This document shows positions 48,029 to 59,561 of a stretch of 64,000 nucleotides of DNA, piece by piece. The notes below the pieces were generated by a model. It did not search any database. It was not told the origin of the DNA and saw only the letters and a list, made by a program, of their open reading frames with translations. This stretch comes from Colius striatus (Eukaryota; Chordata; Aves; Coliiformes; Coliidae), in contig NC_084760.1 of the NCBI RefSeq assembly GCF_028858725.1, forward strand, positions 62,749,867 through 62,813,866, written 5' to 3'. The translations under genes and the position numbers were made by a program. Within the stretch, counting starts at the first letter, position 1. Each line of letters opens with the position of its first letter.

Positions 48029-48820
48029 CTCAGCACAGCTGAAGGTAATCAAAAGTTACAAGAATGAGCCAGTGCTTATCTGAGGTTGGTGGAGAGTCCT
48101 CTTCACCCTATACACGCTAGCAAAGTTGAGTCTGTGGACATTTCAGAAGCTGAACTTGTGGGCCCAGCAATATTATACCATCTGGTTAACTTTCAGAAAC
48201 TGAACTGAGGTAGAAGGCATCCGCAGACTTGGATGGGAGAGGATATGTGCTCTATGGGCCTGTTTTGACTGCGCTGTGTTTCACCTCTTTGCCGGCTTAA
48301 CAAAGGGGCCAACTCTTGACATAATCATAAACTCTTGATTACCTGAAAGTAGGGACTGCCTTTATAAGGGTCACCAAAAAAAACCCCACCTCCGTGTCTG
48401 TTTCAGATAGCTAGGCACAACAAGAATTTAAACAGTAATAAAACAAGTGTTCATATATGACACATTAGGGTACAATCATGATGCACAGCCAAGTGACTTA
48501 ATCTTCTGTGAAGTGACTTTTATTTGAAGCCCATTAAAAAGCTGCTTTAAACTCATTCTTTTGGCTGAACTGGTGTAGGCACCTCAAATCATAGCAACAG
48601 CTTTCCAGTTTCTTAAGTGTTAGGCTTTTGGGCTCATCTTTCTGAAAGACTTAGCACTTCTCCTCCAGTCATTTTATGTTCCTTTGTATTTTTTTTGGTG
48701 TCAGAGGGAAGATATTTTTGGTGTGCTAATACTGCAATGGTGAAGCTCTTCCCTCGGGCTGGTTTTATTTTGTGGCCATCTGAAACATTTGGGAACAGAT
48801 TACATAGTGGCAAGTAGAAC

Positions 48821-48915
48821 AATGGCATTGCTGTAATGAGCTGGAGGCTAATTTATAGGCTTTGCAGATGTGAATGCATTAGCATGCAAATCATGAGCTG
48901 CCTATAAATAAAAGA
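48821..48915. promoter_or_regulatory. Possible conserved non-coding element with an octamer motif
   Basis: The stretch contains a consensus POU octamer ATGCAAAT at 48884-48891 next to GCATTAGC and two TATAAAT-like pieces. Its composition resembles vertebrate conserved non-coding elements, but conservation cannot be seen from a single sequence. Confidence 0.2.
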
Positions 48916-51900
48916 ACTTACCTTGCCAAGAGATGGCTGTCCCAAAAATATAATGAGTATTATAAATTATAGGCAAGTGTCAGATTTCAGCTTCCTTTGT
49001 ATTCTTGTTTGCACTTCTCTAAGGGAGCATGTAAAGATAAAATGTATAATACAACGCATGGCACAAGCAGTTACAATCTTTGCTTCCCAGTGCTATTATT
49101 ACCTTTTGCAAGCTGACACTCCTTCATTTGCTAGAAAAGGAGTTATTCAGACTCATCAGCAACTTTGAATAATAGGTTACTACATGGCAGTATGCTGAAA
49201 AGAAGGATGAACTGTGGTGAATACACTGAACTGTGGCTCAGGAGAAGCTTTCTGTTCACAGCTCTGCCTCAGACATAGCTCTTCCTCAGACTTTGTGCAT
49301 GGCCTTGGGCAAATTGTTTAAGCAGTGCACGCCATCCTTTCTTTAGCTAAGAAAAAAGCAAAATCAAAGATTGTTTTACCGGTGTTTCCTGCTTATGTAG
49401 TGTTTTCAGGTAAAACCTTTCTTTACCACCTGTCTGTAGGACGTTGTATAAGTTGGCACATGCTAGGCACTCCAGCAGCAGAAATAAGAGCAGAAAAAAC
49501 TTTGGAAGATATGTAGGAATTAGCTCAAATCCTATGACAGAAAAAAACTTAAGGAGGTTTTTTTTTTTCCTCTTTTGGAACTTGATGAGAAGAACTTAAT
49601 GAGACAGCACTTACTGATGTGATTGGCTCTGTTAAGCCATGAACACATGCAGTGCTGATATCTCTATGGCTTTGCCAGCTTTCTGCCACTCCCTGCTTCC
49701 CCAAAACACCTATTATTGACAGAAGAGCAGAAGCAGTGAAACTGAAGAATTCCTACAAGATGCATCAAAACAGACTGCCATGGGGAGGAGAAAATCCTCA
49801 AGTATCACCTTCCTTGCAGTGAGCTCAGAGAGAACCTCAGAACTGCTCAAAAAGCTACTTGTTTCTTCCTAAAGAATTTTTTTTTTTTTTGAGGTTCACT
49901 CTAGTGGAAGAAAGATTCGCCTGAAAGTGAAATAGACTTACTGGAGAGAAGGCTACTGACAGCTTTGCTTATTTTATGGACACGTTACATCAAGCTAAGC
50001 CTTTGCCATCTGCTCTGCTCCAGATCATAAACGGAGAAAAAAAAACCCCTTACCAAACAAAAAGAACAAATCACAAGAGCATCAAGGAGATAAAAGTGAT
50101 TTAGCTGACTATATATGTTCTGTCAACAATGCAGCTTGCACCGAAGATGTTCCTTCTCATAATTCAGACATAAATCATGAGGAACAGTTCACATGTGACA
50201 CAGTAAATTTGCCACTGAGCTGGAGTTTTTCTGAAGCAAAACTGACTGACTCCATAAGAGGGTTCAACTGTGCTTATGTGAAATTATATGAGCTTTATGT
50301 AAAAACTGTCCTTAAATATTTTTCTGGTGTTTGCAGCTCAGGCAGTAAGGCACAATGGGGTGTGAATTATTTAAGGACTAATATCCATGGTGGAGGAATG
50401 TGTGAGGGAATAAATGGCACTTGTAGGTAATTAAACACCACAGCAAGGCTGTGAGATATCTGAGAAGCACAGAAGGCATGCATTGAAATCATGTCCCAGT
50501 GCCATGTACAACCAGGAAAAGGTTAAACAAACACAAATGTGAAGATTGTGATTTTCAGGCCATGTGAGAATTTGGGAAGTCTATGCAGCTAGTTTGCTGG
50601 AGAACAACCATCAGAAAGCACTGAGGTGAATAGATTAATGAGGCAAATAATTAGGAAGGGGAAAAAAAGTGATGAGATTCAGCATACAGAGGTGTCAATA
50701 AAGATGCACTAACTGTGGAAAATTACATTTTGCAGTGATAAATACTTGTATCAAAGTGCAGCTTCTCATATGGTATTCTTGCTGCACTGTTAAGCACAAA
50801 GACAAAAGACAAGCCATCCAGACAACATATCATAAATCACTGTAATGCCCATTTAAAGAGTTTCCCTTAAGGAATGAAATTATAATCTAATGTGTTAGAT
50901 TCATCTGTGGAATGCAAATTCCTGTAGAACTGGATTAATTCTGACCCTAATGGGGAAAGATCATTAACAAAAAGATTAACAAGCAATATATCTATTCCTT
51001 GAATTTATCTTTAAATTAATTAGGTTAATAAAATTACTTACCATCCAGATGTTGGGTTTTCTCTTTGGATTATGAAACTAGAAACATTGTGGTATAGATA
51101 TATATGCTTCAGCATAAAAAATATAGGCCTACCTTTTCTGCTGGTATAACTCTGCTGGACCATCTTCTGTGACACTGAAGGACCTATATCACCTTTCAAA
51201 ATAAAAAACCCTCTAGAGCAATAGCCTTTGAGAATGAAGGCAGAGAACACAGGAATTGCTGCTGCCTTCCTCAGAGGACAAAGTGTATGCACATACACTG
51301 AAAAATATGTGAGGTATGCTAACTGGTGTTATTGGGAAGGACTGTGGTAGCTACAGGACTTGCTTCCACTTCCAAAGGGAAATCCTGTAACAGTGATCGA
51401 CCCTTGCTGCAGGAAGGTGTCTTCATTCAATGGCCAGTAACAATAAATTAGTTTACATCATTTTGTACAAGGTCAAATGGAAACAAATGGAACTTAAGAG
51501 CTTAATTAAAAAAAAAAAAAAGCAAATGATTTCCATTTCATATACTTTGTATTTATATATCCTCAGGCAACATGACTAAATCCTCTTATACTGACATCTA
51601 CATCACTATTTGTTCATGAGTCAATGATGCTCTGTTCTTCTGCACCATAAAGATCAGCTTACCTTTGACATAAGCAACTTCTGCACTAATTTTTTCCCAA
51701 TTAGGAAATTATTTAAGTTACACTCCTGTTATTTAAGAAGATAATGTTTTCATCTTCGACACAGATCAGAAAAGGCACAGTAAATTAAATGAACAATATT
51801 CTCATTACTAATGACATCTGCCTGCATGAAATAAATATTTTATCTGTAATATATATGCCATTTATAAAGTTGGCTGACATTATAGTGGGAGGGACTACCT

Positions 51901-52310
51901 TAAGGTTACCTGGCAACTGCCACAGTATGATCTCATTTTCACTCACATTGACAAACACTAACTGGGGCTGAAATCTTCCATCTGGATGGGAGCAGGGGTG
52001 ATTGTTTTGCATTTTGATTAGATTAGTTTCACTATTGCTGCACACAAGAGAGAAGATAATGTTTTGCCAGTGTTAATACAATCTGATAACCTTTCTTTGA
52101 AAATATGTACTGTCCCTGTTGTCATGAAGAATTAAAACAAAATATATGAGAGGTGGCTTATGTATCAGGGTTATATTTTTTGCACATGGTTGAAAACTTG
52201 TCCAAATCTGTCAAAATTTCAGAAAATCAGTCTATACATGTTCAGTAAGGTCACTAATTTTTCACTAGCTTTTATCAGCTAAACTCTCTTGAAGGTGTTT
52301 TTATCATTAT

Positions 52311-52794
52311 TCTGGGGCCCTCAGTTCAAGGACAGAGAGCTGCTGGAGAGAGATCAGCGCACGGCTACAAAGATGATAGAGTGGAGCATCTCCCTGCTGA
52401 TGAAAGGCTGAGGGAGCTGGGGCTCTTTAGCTTAAAGAAGAGGAGACTGAGGGGTGACCTCATTAATGTTTACAAGTATATAAAGTGCAGGTGTCAGGAG
52501 GATGGAGCCAGGCTCTTCTCAATGAGGTCCAATAATAGGACAAGATGCAATGGGTACAAGCTGGAACATAAGAGGTTCCAAAGAAACACAAGGAAAAACT
52601 TCTTCACTGTGAGGGTGACGGAGCACTGGAACAGGCTGCCCAGATGAGTTGTGGAATCTCCTTCTCTGGGGCCATTCAAAATCCACATGGATGAGTTCCT
52701 CCTACTCTAGGAGGTCTTGCTCTGGCAGAGGAGTTGGACTAGATGATCTTTCGAGATCCCTTCCAACCCTTAAGATTCTGTGATTCTGTGATTA
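52311..52794 (+). mobile_element. CR1 LINE 3' fragment
   Basis: The RT C-terminus ([24 protein letters not shown], here described in part: [12 protein letters not shown]) leads into GCACTGGAACAGGCTGCCC and a 3' end of repeated ATTCTGTG. It is plus-oriented, with an 88-codon open remnant at 52381-52647. It belongs to the same group as the 10.4-kb and 13.2-kb copies by its TTCCAAAGAAACACAAGG segment. Confidence 0.9.
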
Positions 52795-53770
52795 GATGCT
52801 ACACTATAAGGGGCTAAACACAAGCTTTCCCATCTTTGTAAACCTGCACACCTCTAGGCAGTCATTAGCATGTAGCGCAGGAGCTGAGAGCAAGCAGAAC
52901 CTACTTACCTTGTACCATAATGGTGTTTGTGAGACTTAGTAGTACCCAGCCTAGACATAAATTGGTTACTCATGCCCTAAACAGAGAGTACTGCAGTGAC
53001 ACATAGCTATATCCAAATTACTGATTTAATTTAAACTAGAACTGTCCCACCTACAGGAATATGTCACCTAACTCTAAAGACCCATGATGGGATAGCTTTC
53101 TTTTTCCTTTTATTTTATTTTTTTTTAAGAAAAAAGCCATAGATAGAAGGGCTGACTGAAGTTAGGTGTTGGCATGGGGCAAGGCAGGCTGATGCCCATA
53201 CAAGGCGAACTGGCCTGGCAAGACGTTTGGGATGGAAAGCAAGAGAGAACAACAGAAAGCACCTGCAGAGAGAAAAGAGAAATGATGAAGCACGGGACCT
53301 AAGGCAGAGCGAACAAGGAGGCTGGGACTGTGAGGAGATGTGAAGCTGGAGGAGCATCTAAGCTTTGTCGTAATGCACAGGTGCACCTCAATGTTCTTTT
53401 AATAGCTGTACTTTTGTATGTACATTCTAAAGAAATATGGAAATATCTGAGACAAAATAGCAAAGATAGATTAAAAAGAAAAGAGGATAGTCATCAGCTC
53501 TTGTAAACTAGCTGTCAGGAAATCCTAGGAACACTAATTCAGAGAATCTGAACGTTCATTGGTGTTTAAATTTTACACAGAAGAACATCTCTGTACAAGA
53601 TCTAATATGTTTTTATAAAATGTGCCACATACACACAATTACTCTGAGAAATGAAGCAGCTGAAAAGGCAAAAAGATCCTTTATCCTCCAATAAAAGAAC
53701 AATCCTCTTCAATCCAGTGCTCTAGATTCTTGTTATTCCTATCTCCCTATTCCTTACAGGTCCAGAAGGG

Positions 53771-53798
53771 AAATAAATAAATAAATAAATAAATAAAT
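53771..53798. repeat. (AAAT)7 microsatellite
   Basis: Seven perfect AAAT units. Confidence 0.95.
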
Positions 53799-56503
53799 AC
53801 AAGGCAAACTGGTGCAGCTACTGTGCAGCAACCTGAGCTCTTACAGATCAAAGAAGAGAGACAACACATTGTAAAAGTAAAGGGCTATGGTAGAAAAGCC
53901 ACTCTCTTTTCTTAGCAGTGGGACCTGAAATCACACAGTTCTGCTGGTTGCAATTATGGCAATAAAACATGAGAGAAAAGAGTTGCATAGGTCCAGTCAT
54001 GTACTGCTGAAATCAGAGAGGCTTTCAGTGGTGCTGAAAGCAAGACTGCTGCTAGGGATGTTTACGATCAAGCCAATGAAACATGTTCATACTGTATCCC
54101 TATAAATAGTCATTGCTCTTTAAAGGACTATCATTTTAATAATCTCCCAGATATTTTCATCTGGTTTTCTTTCTGTTTAACCTATAGTATACTGTAGATA
54201 ACAAGTTTGACTGCTAGAGACCAGATGAATCTGTAGCCTCAGTTATCAGATCCCTTTTTCCCTAAGGTTTTTCATTTATAGACTGAGTATATTTGATCTG
54301 GAAGCTACTGAAATCCAAACACAGAACTCTGCAATGCCATTCTTTGAAATCCCTCTGCAAAATACATGTTGGGAAACACTGTGTCTTTCTACTAGATTTT
54401 CCATTTAATGTAAGAGCAATTTCCAAAAGCTTTAACAATTATATATTTAAATAATGACGCTCTCCCTCAAGCTTACAAGGCTGTGTGCTTGTGTGACTGT
54501 TGCTGTAATAAGAGCTTTCGTGTGGTTCAATATCCACTTAATATCGGATTTTCAGATCATGACTTACAGGCAATTACTGACAACTGAAGCTGAATGCTAT
54601 ATTCCCTCTGACTATATCTCCAGAAAGTATATGCCAATAACAATCTGAGCATTGATTTCACATTGATTAATAATAGTAGTGAAATACAAAAGAGCATCAC
54701 TCAATGTGCAAGTTCATCAGTCCGTTTATAGCAAACTACTCTCCTGAAGAACATTCAAACAAACTCTCCAAGCATGTGACTACAACACAGGACTACTTAC
54801 AGGCCGACTTCACTGTTAATTTGCAATTTATGTGACAAATTCAGGAACTCAGTCCCGCACCCAGTCAGATGGCAGAGAGAAATGTATAACCAATTGATGG
54901 TCTTCTAATTCATGTTGGAACTACTGAACATGCTCTGCCTTTGAGATCATGAGAAGTAGTGTCTGCAGACACAAGATTATACAGGGAGTAAGAGCTCCTT
55001 ATGCCCTTTGGAAGAGCTTTTGGAGTTTCAGGGCTTACCTTCCTTTAACTAAATTCCTGCTTATTGTAAAGAAAAAATATGCTAAATAGGAATCGAACTA
55101 TGTTCTAGAGCTAATTTATTCTCTTAATTTGGAAGATTTTCTCTTTTAAACCTTCTAAGTTGGTCTTTAAAGTTGGCAAAATAAGCACCATTGACTAACA
55201 GAGTCAAAGCACATCTCAAGGGAGTTTGGGGGCAGCATGGAGAAGAAAGAAAGTTTCCATGTTTAGTGACTATTACATGAATGCATAAAAAGAAGGCTGT
55301 GCCTTTAATTTTGCCACTATTGGATTGTAAAACTGACAACATTCTCCCAAAACTAGGGAATTCATTTCAGATTGATCTGTCTGTGACAGAACAGAATCTG
55401 CAAATCAACACTGTCAAATAAACTTCTCTTTAACCTGCCCATTTGTGCTTCTCTTTAGTTTTCACTATATTTAAAAATTTAGGGATCTGTCAGAGAAACC
55501 ATACATTAACATTTGAAATAGTGTCATGAACATCTATTTATCCATTTTAAAAAGAGCATATTAGGTTGAAAACTTAATGTTATTTTAGCTTTTCTAGGAG
55601 TATTTCTAGTACTTCAACTCATTTATTTATATGCTTAACACCAAACAGGGTATGAAAATCACAATCCATTTCCTGGACAGCAGAGATAGATTTAGTTAAG
55701 TCTTGCTAAGCTTTCTTGACTTAGCATCACAAGCATCTGACAGCTATAGATGCCACGGCCATCCTTGTTTCCTCATGACAGACATCTTTTTCTCAGTCAA
55801 AGGCCGCAATACATTTCAAAGCAGTTTCTGGACCCAAATATGTATGATGCATTTGTAACTTTGAGTGATCTACATTTCATACAGCAATCTCTGTATCTTA
55901 AGACTATGGGAATCCCCTGGACTACAGGGAGAAAAGTGGGACAGAAGGAGTCCTCTGACATTTAGCTTTCTGGCCAACTTAGAACTCTTGTGATATTAAG
56001 CTTAACTCCACAGTTACTCCTAATTTCTCTTCTCATTGAAGCCTTTTCAGTAGAATCTGATGGAAGAAAGGGAGCTTTTACAGTTCAAATCTTCGTGCTG
56101 CCTTTTCCCATGTATTCACTCTTCTTCTCAAATTCTTGTACTTGAGGGTAGAACAAAACTGGAATTGGTACATAAACAAGGCCATTGGTATGACCCAAGA
56201 TTGCATAGGGATAAAGATTAAATAGAATAGGCCACTCTAGACTGGAATAAAAACAGATGAGAGAGAACACACTCAATGCATAAGGAATCCTGAATGGTGG
56301 GGAGAAAATAGAGAATGCTTATGTGGTGTTTCTCACTGTAAAAAAGATAAGCAACACAAAAAAAACATAAGCAAAAAGAAGGTAAAACTGTAGGGGAAAA
56401 AGTATTTTGTGTGCAACTCAGCTGTGGAACTTGCTGCTACAGGATAGTTGTGAAGGTCCAAAGCATGAAAAGGTTCAGAAAAAATTAGATACATTCACAG
56501 AAG

Positions 56504-56665
56504 AATCATAGAATGGTAGGGGTTGGAAGGGACCTTTAGAGATCCTCTAGTCCAACCTGCCTGCAGAAGCAGGTTCGCCTAGATCAGGTCACATAGGAAC
56601 ATGTCCAGGTGAGTCTTGAAGACCTCCAAGGAAGGAGTCTCAGCAACCCCTCTGGACAGTCTGAA
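56504..56665 (-). mobile_element. CR1 LINE 3'-end fragment
   Basis: On the plus strand it starts AATCATAGAATGGTAGGGGT, passes through TCTAGTCCAACCTGCCTGC and ends at CTCTGGACAGTCTG. It is the reverse complement of the last 160 bp of CR1, close to the 6.3-kb and 26-kb copies. Confidence 0.9.
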
Positions 56666-56816
56666 ACATCTGTCAGGTATTACTGAATACATAAAGATAA
56701 AACCACTATCTCAGGAAGTACCTAGTTTGCAAATTAATAGAAACTGGGAGAGTTTACCAGAGGAAGGGACACCACATGCTTTCGAGCATTTCTTTAACAA
56801 TCTGCAACTAACTGGA

Positions 56817-56930
56817 TGTCATGGTTTAGCAAGGAGCAGCTTTTGCTTGGTAACAGGGGGAGCGGGTTGCAGTGAAGACCCGGTAAAGAGTTTTTGGACT
56901 CTCCCCTGGCTCCCGGGTTCACACCCACAT
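56817..56930 (+). mobile_element. Possible LTR (endogenous retrovirus) fragment
   Basis: The block starts TGTCATGGTTTAG, a start I associate with avian ERV LTRs, and is more GC-rich than its surroundings, ending near CTCCCGGGTTCA. No internal viral sequence, primer-binding site or second LTR is seen. This could be a truncated solo LTR or an unrelated repeat. Confidence 0.3.
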
Positions 56931-58959
56931 GCACACATACAATAACTGACTTCCAGTGGCACATGATCACTGTGTATTTATGTGTTTCCTATAGATAACA
57001 GAGACAAGGATTGATGGACTGCTCTTCATTTGCAGATGGAGGGCCTCACATGAAAAGTGTCAACAAGCTGACTTATGGTCCTCTGACATACATTTGCTTG
57101 GGAAGATTCATCATGGCTTACTAGTTTTTCCATCTGCATAATCTTATAGGCTGACCTTAAGATGCTCTAGACCTTTGTTTCACTCTGCTGATACAATCAC
57201 TGGGAAAAAGCGTTTAGCAGCATGGAATCCATTTTGCTTGAAAACATGGGACAGTGAGTGAAACAAATAAATGCAAGTCTTGATTCAGTGACATCAGCAG
57301 CTATGAAAACACTGTAGCTCTGGTGAAGATTTCAGCTATAAAGCACTTCTGTAGAGATCACAGAGAAATTAACCAGTGAGTTGATGATGCATATAGCTAG
57401 GAAATAATCTAAAACTAAAAATTAATTCAGTTTCATCAGTGGCCTCCTGAAAATAAGCAATTAATTATTTACTATGAACAAATATATATTTATCTTTTAG
57501 CACTTCACAGGTCCAAATGACCTCTGGTACATTGTTTTTACATTAAAAAATACCTCAAACACCATCACAGCCCTTTTTGTTGCTTCCCCCCTCTGCAGGA
57601 AAAATAAAACAAAATAAACACTTGAAAAAGCCAGAAACCAACCTCCGTGCTCATTTCCAAGAAGTGCATCACAGAATAAAGAGGAAGCACACAGGTGGGG
57701 AACAACTCATCATCACTTCAACCTGACCCTTGACTTCTAGCATCAGGGTTCACTGGCGTTTTTTTTTCATTCCAAGGAAGGTGGTGGAACAGTCAAACAT
57801 AAGAAACTTTGGGAAATGACTTCCAGTTTCTCAGGGGATGGTTTACATCTTGTAATCTGAAGCTAAATGATCTTTCTGTTAGAGCTTGAGAGGTTTTTTT
57901 AATCCTTGGTATTGTAGCTCTAAGCATTCCCTATCCATTTCCAGACCTTTCTGGTGCCATCCTAAATCCTTTTCTTCAGGCATGAGTTTACACTCTGGCC
58001 TTAAAATGCAACTATGGATTATGCATTTTTTATGCTTCCAAACAAATGCAAGATCAGCCCTTTTAAGTATTTGAATAAGAGATAGCCACTGAAAGCCCAC
58101 ATCCTATGGGAAATGCTGTGGCTGATTCACCAGGTGCCAATATTCTGTCTGGTAATTTGCAACTGGTACTCTTTAAATTAGCAGTAGAAGACATAACTGC
58201 TAATACTACCAGCTGCTACCTCGACTGCCTTTCTTATCTGCTGTCTTTTTTCTAGTCTGTTTGACTTCTTGTGTCTTTTGAGGGATTCTCCAACAAGAGA
58301 ACAGCACTAAAACACGCAACATTAACTGATGCAGTCACACAAAAGGGCAAGTAGCATATCCTAGAGGTAAGGGAGGGAAACAAGAAAGTGAAGAAGACAG
58401 GAGATTTGCTGGACGGAAAGCATTCAGATAACGAGGAGGAAGGTCTGTTCCTGCTCCTGGGAGCTGGCTTTTTGGGGGGGACACAGGGGTGCACCTTCTC
58501 GTGGCACAAGCGAGTAGGTTGAGTCGTGATCTTCTGCACCTGCCAGCTGGGGAGAAAGGTGTTACATCCTGCAGGGCTTATTGCCATTTACTTGGTCCCC
58601 TGATTTCAGAGGATAACCAGTGCCCTGCACCCATCTTGGTGCTCAGCCCTGACTCCCGGTGTCCCTCCCCGAGTAGCTCCGCACCAGGGCAGCCCTGCGG
58701 CAGGGCTGCTGGGCGAGCAGCGCGGGCCTGCCGGGATGTGGGACAGGAATCCAGCCCTGCAGTCTCAAGTCGCGACCTACGCTGGGACGGCCGGCATGGC
58801 CCAGGAGCGGGCTCCCGCCTCATTCCTGCAAAGCCCGGAAAGCACCTGCGAAACCCCAGAGGCGGACATACCGCCCGAGCCTGGCTGGAGCCGCTGAGCC
58901 TAAATCGCAGGCAGACATCCAGCCCGCCTCTCCCGCCTATCTTGGGGCAGGCAGGGAGG

Positions 58960-58973
58960 GTCGCCATGGCAAC
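58960..58973. promoter_or_regulatory. ARFGEF3: RFX X-box GTCGCCATGGCAAC
   Basis: This near-palindromic 14-mer fits the RFX consensus GTNRCC-N(0-3)-RGYAAC fully, about 0.5 kb upstream of the ARFGEF3 ATG inside the CpG island. RFX factors act in islet and neural/ciliated cells (general knowledge), which matches the known ARFGEF3 expression pattern. Confidence 0.55.
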
Positions 58974-59279
58974 CAGCCAGGCTGCATCCCGCCTGCCCGC
59001 GCTGTGTTTCTCCCTCGGGGGCGACTGCCGCCGTAGGGTCCAGGTCCGGTGGCGCCGGGCCCTGCCTCGCTCCCGTCTTCGGGCCCTCTACGGCCGGCGG
59101 CACCCCCACCACCGCCTCTCCCCACCGCGCAGGGAAGGGACTCCCCGCATATGCCGGGGCGGGAGGAGGCCGCAGGTGCCCGCGGCGAACAGGGCCAGGC
59201 CCAGCCCGGCTGCGCCAGCGGAGCCTCCCCGGGGTGGGAGAGGAGGAGGAGGGGGAGGGACTCCGCAGCGGCAACAACT

Positions 59280-59287
59280 GACGTGTC
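59280..59287 (+). promoter_or_regulatory. ARFGEF3: CRE-like TGACGTGT
   Basis: A CREB/ATF half-site TGACGT with a near-consensus second half, about 190 bp upstream of the ARFGEF3 start codon. This is motif evidence only. Confidence 0.3.
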
Positions 59288-59293
59288 CCCGCC

Positions 59294-59362
59294 ATGGAGC
59301 TCGGAGTGATTCATCAGCGGCAGCGGGGCGGCAGCGGGGTGCCGCGCACCGTCCCCGCGTAG
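59294..59362 (+). CDS. Upstream ORF of ARFGEF3 (22 codons), strong Kozak context
   Basis: CCGCCATGG is an optimal initiation context. The frame runs 22 codons to TAG at 59360-59362, ending 114 nt before the ARFGEF3 ATG and in the same frame. Whether it is in the mRNA depends on the unknown transcription start. Confidence 0.35.
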   Translation: MELGVIHQRQRGGSGVPRTVPA

Positions 59363-59476
59363 GCACAGCCGTGGCGGGGGCAGCCTCGCACCGCTCTGCC
59401 GCCCGTACCGCCATCCTCCTCCCCGCTGCTTGCTCGTCTTTCCCCGCGGCAACGCAAGGATCCCGGGGGAGGCAAG

Positions 59477-59561
59477 ATGGAAGAAATCCTGCGAAAGCTG
59501 CAGAAGGAGGCGTCGGGGAGCAAGCACAAGGCCATCAAGGAGAGCTGCACCTGGGCGATTG
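59477..59561 (+). CDS. ARFGEF3: ARFGEF3 coding exon 1
   Basis: 85 nt from the ATG to the donor ATTG|GTAAGAGG. It encodes the DCB-type N-terminal helix of the BIG family. Confidence 0.93.

Larger units (their letters stand above)
38840..58500. other. Intergenic DNA between PERP and ARFGEF3
   Basis: Both flanking genes point away from this 20-kb region. I recognise a 410-bp direct duplication (41181-41589 and 44580-44988), a GC-rich islet with a CTCF motif (44281-44470), simple repeats at 48005-48028 and 53771-53798, CR1 pieces at 52311-52794 and 56504-56665, and a possible LTR scrap at 56817-56930. Remaining stretches show no gene; open frames are short and lack codon bias or homology I can recognise. 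Confidence 0.7.

Noticed and set aside
58937-59527. 196-codon minus-strand open frame in the ARFGEF3 CpG island
   Set aside because: Same compositional cause; low-complexity Pro/Gly/Arg sequence and no splice or promoter support.
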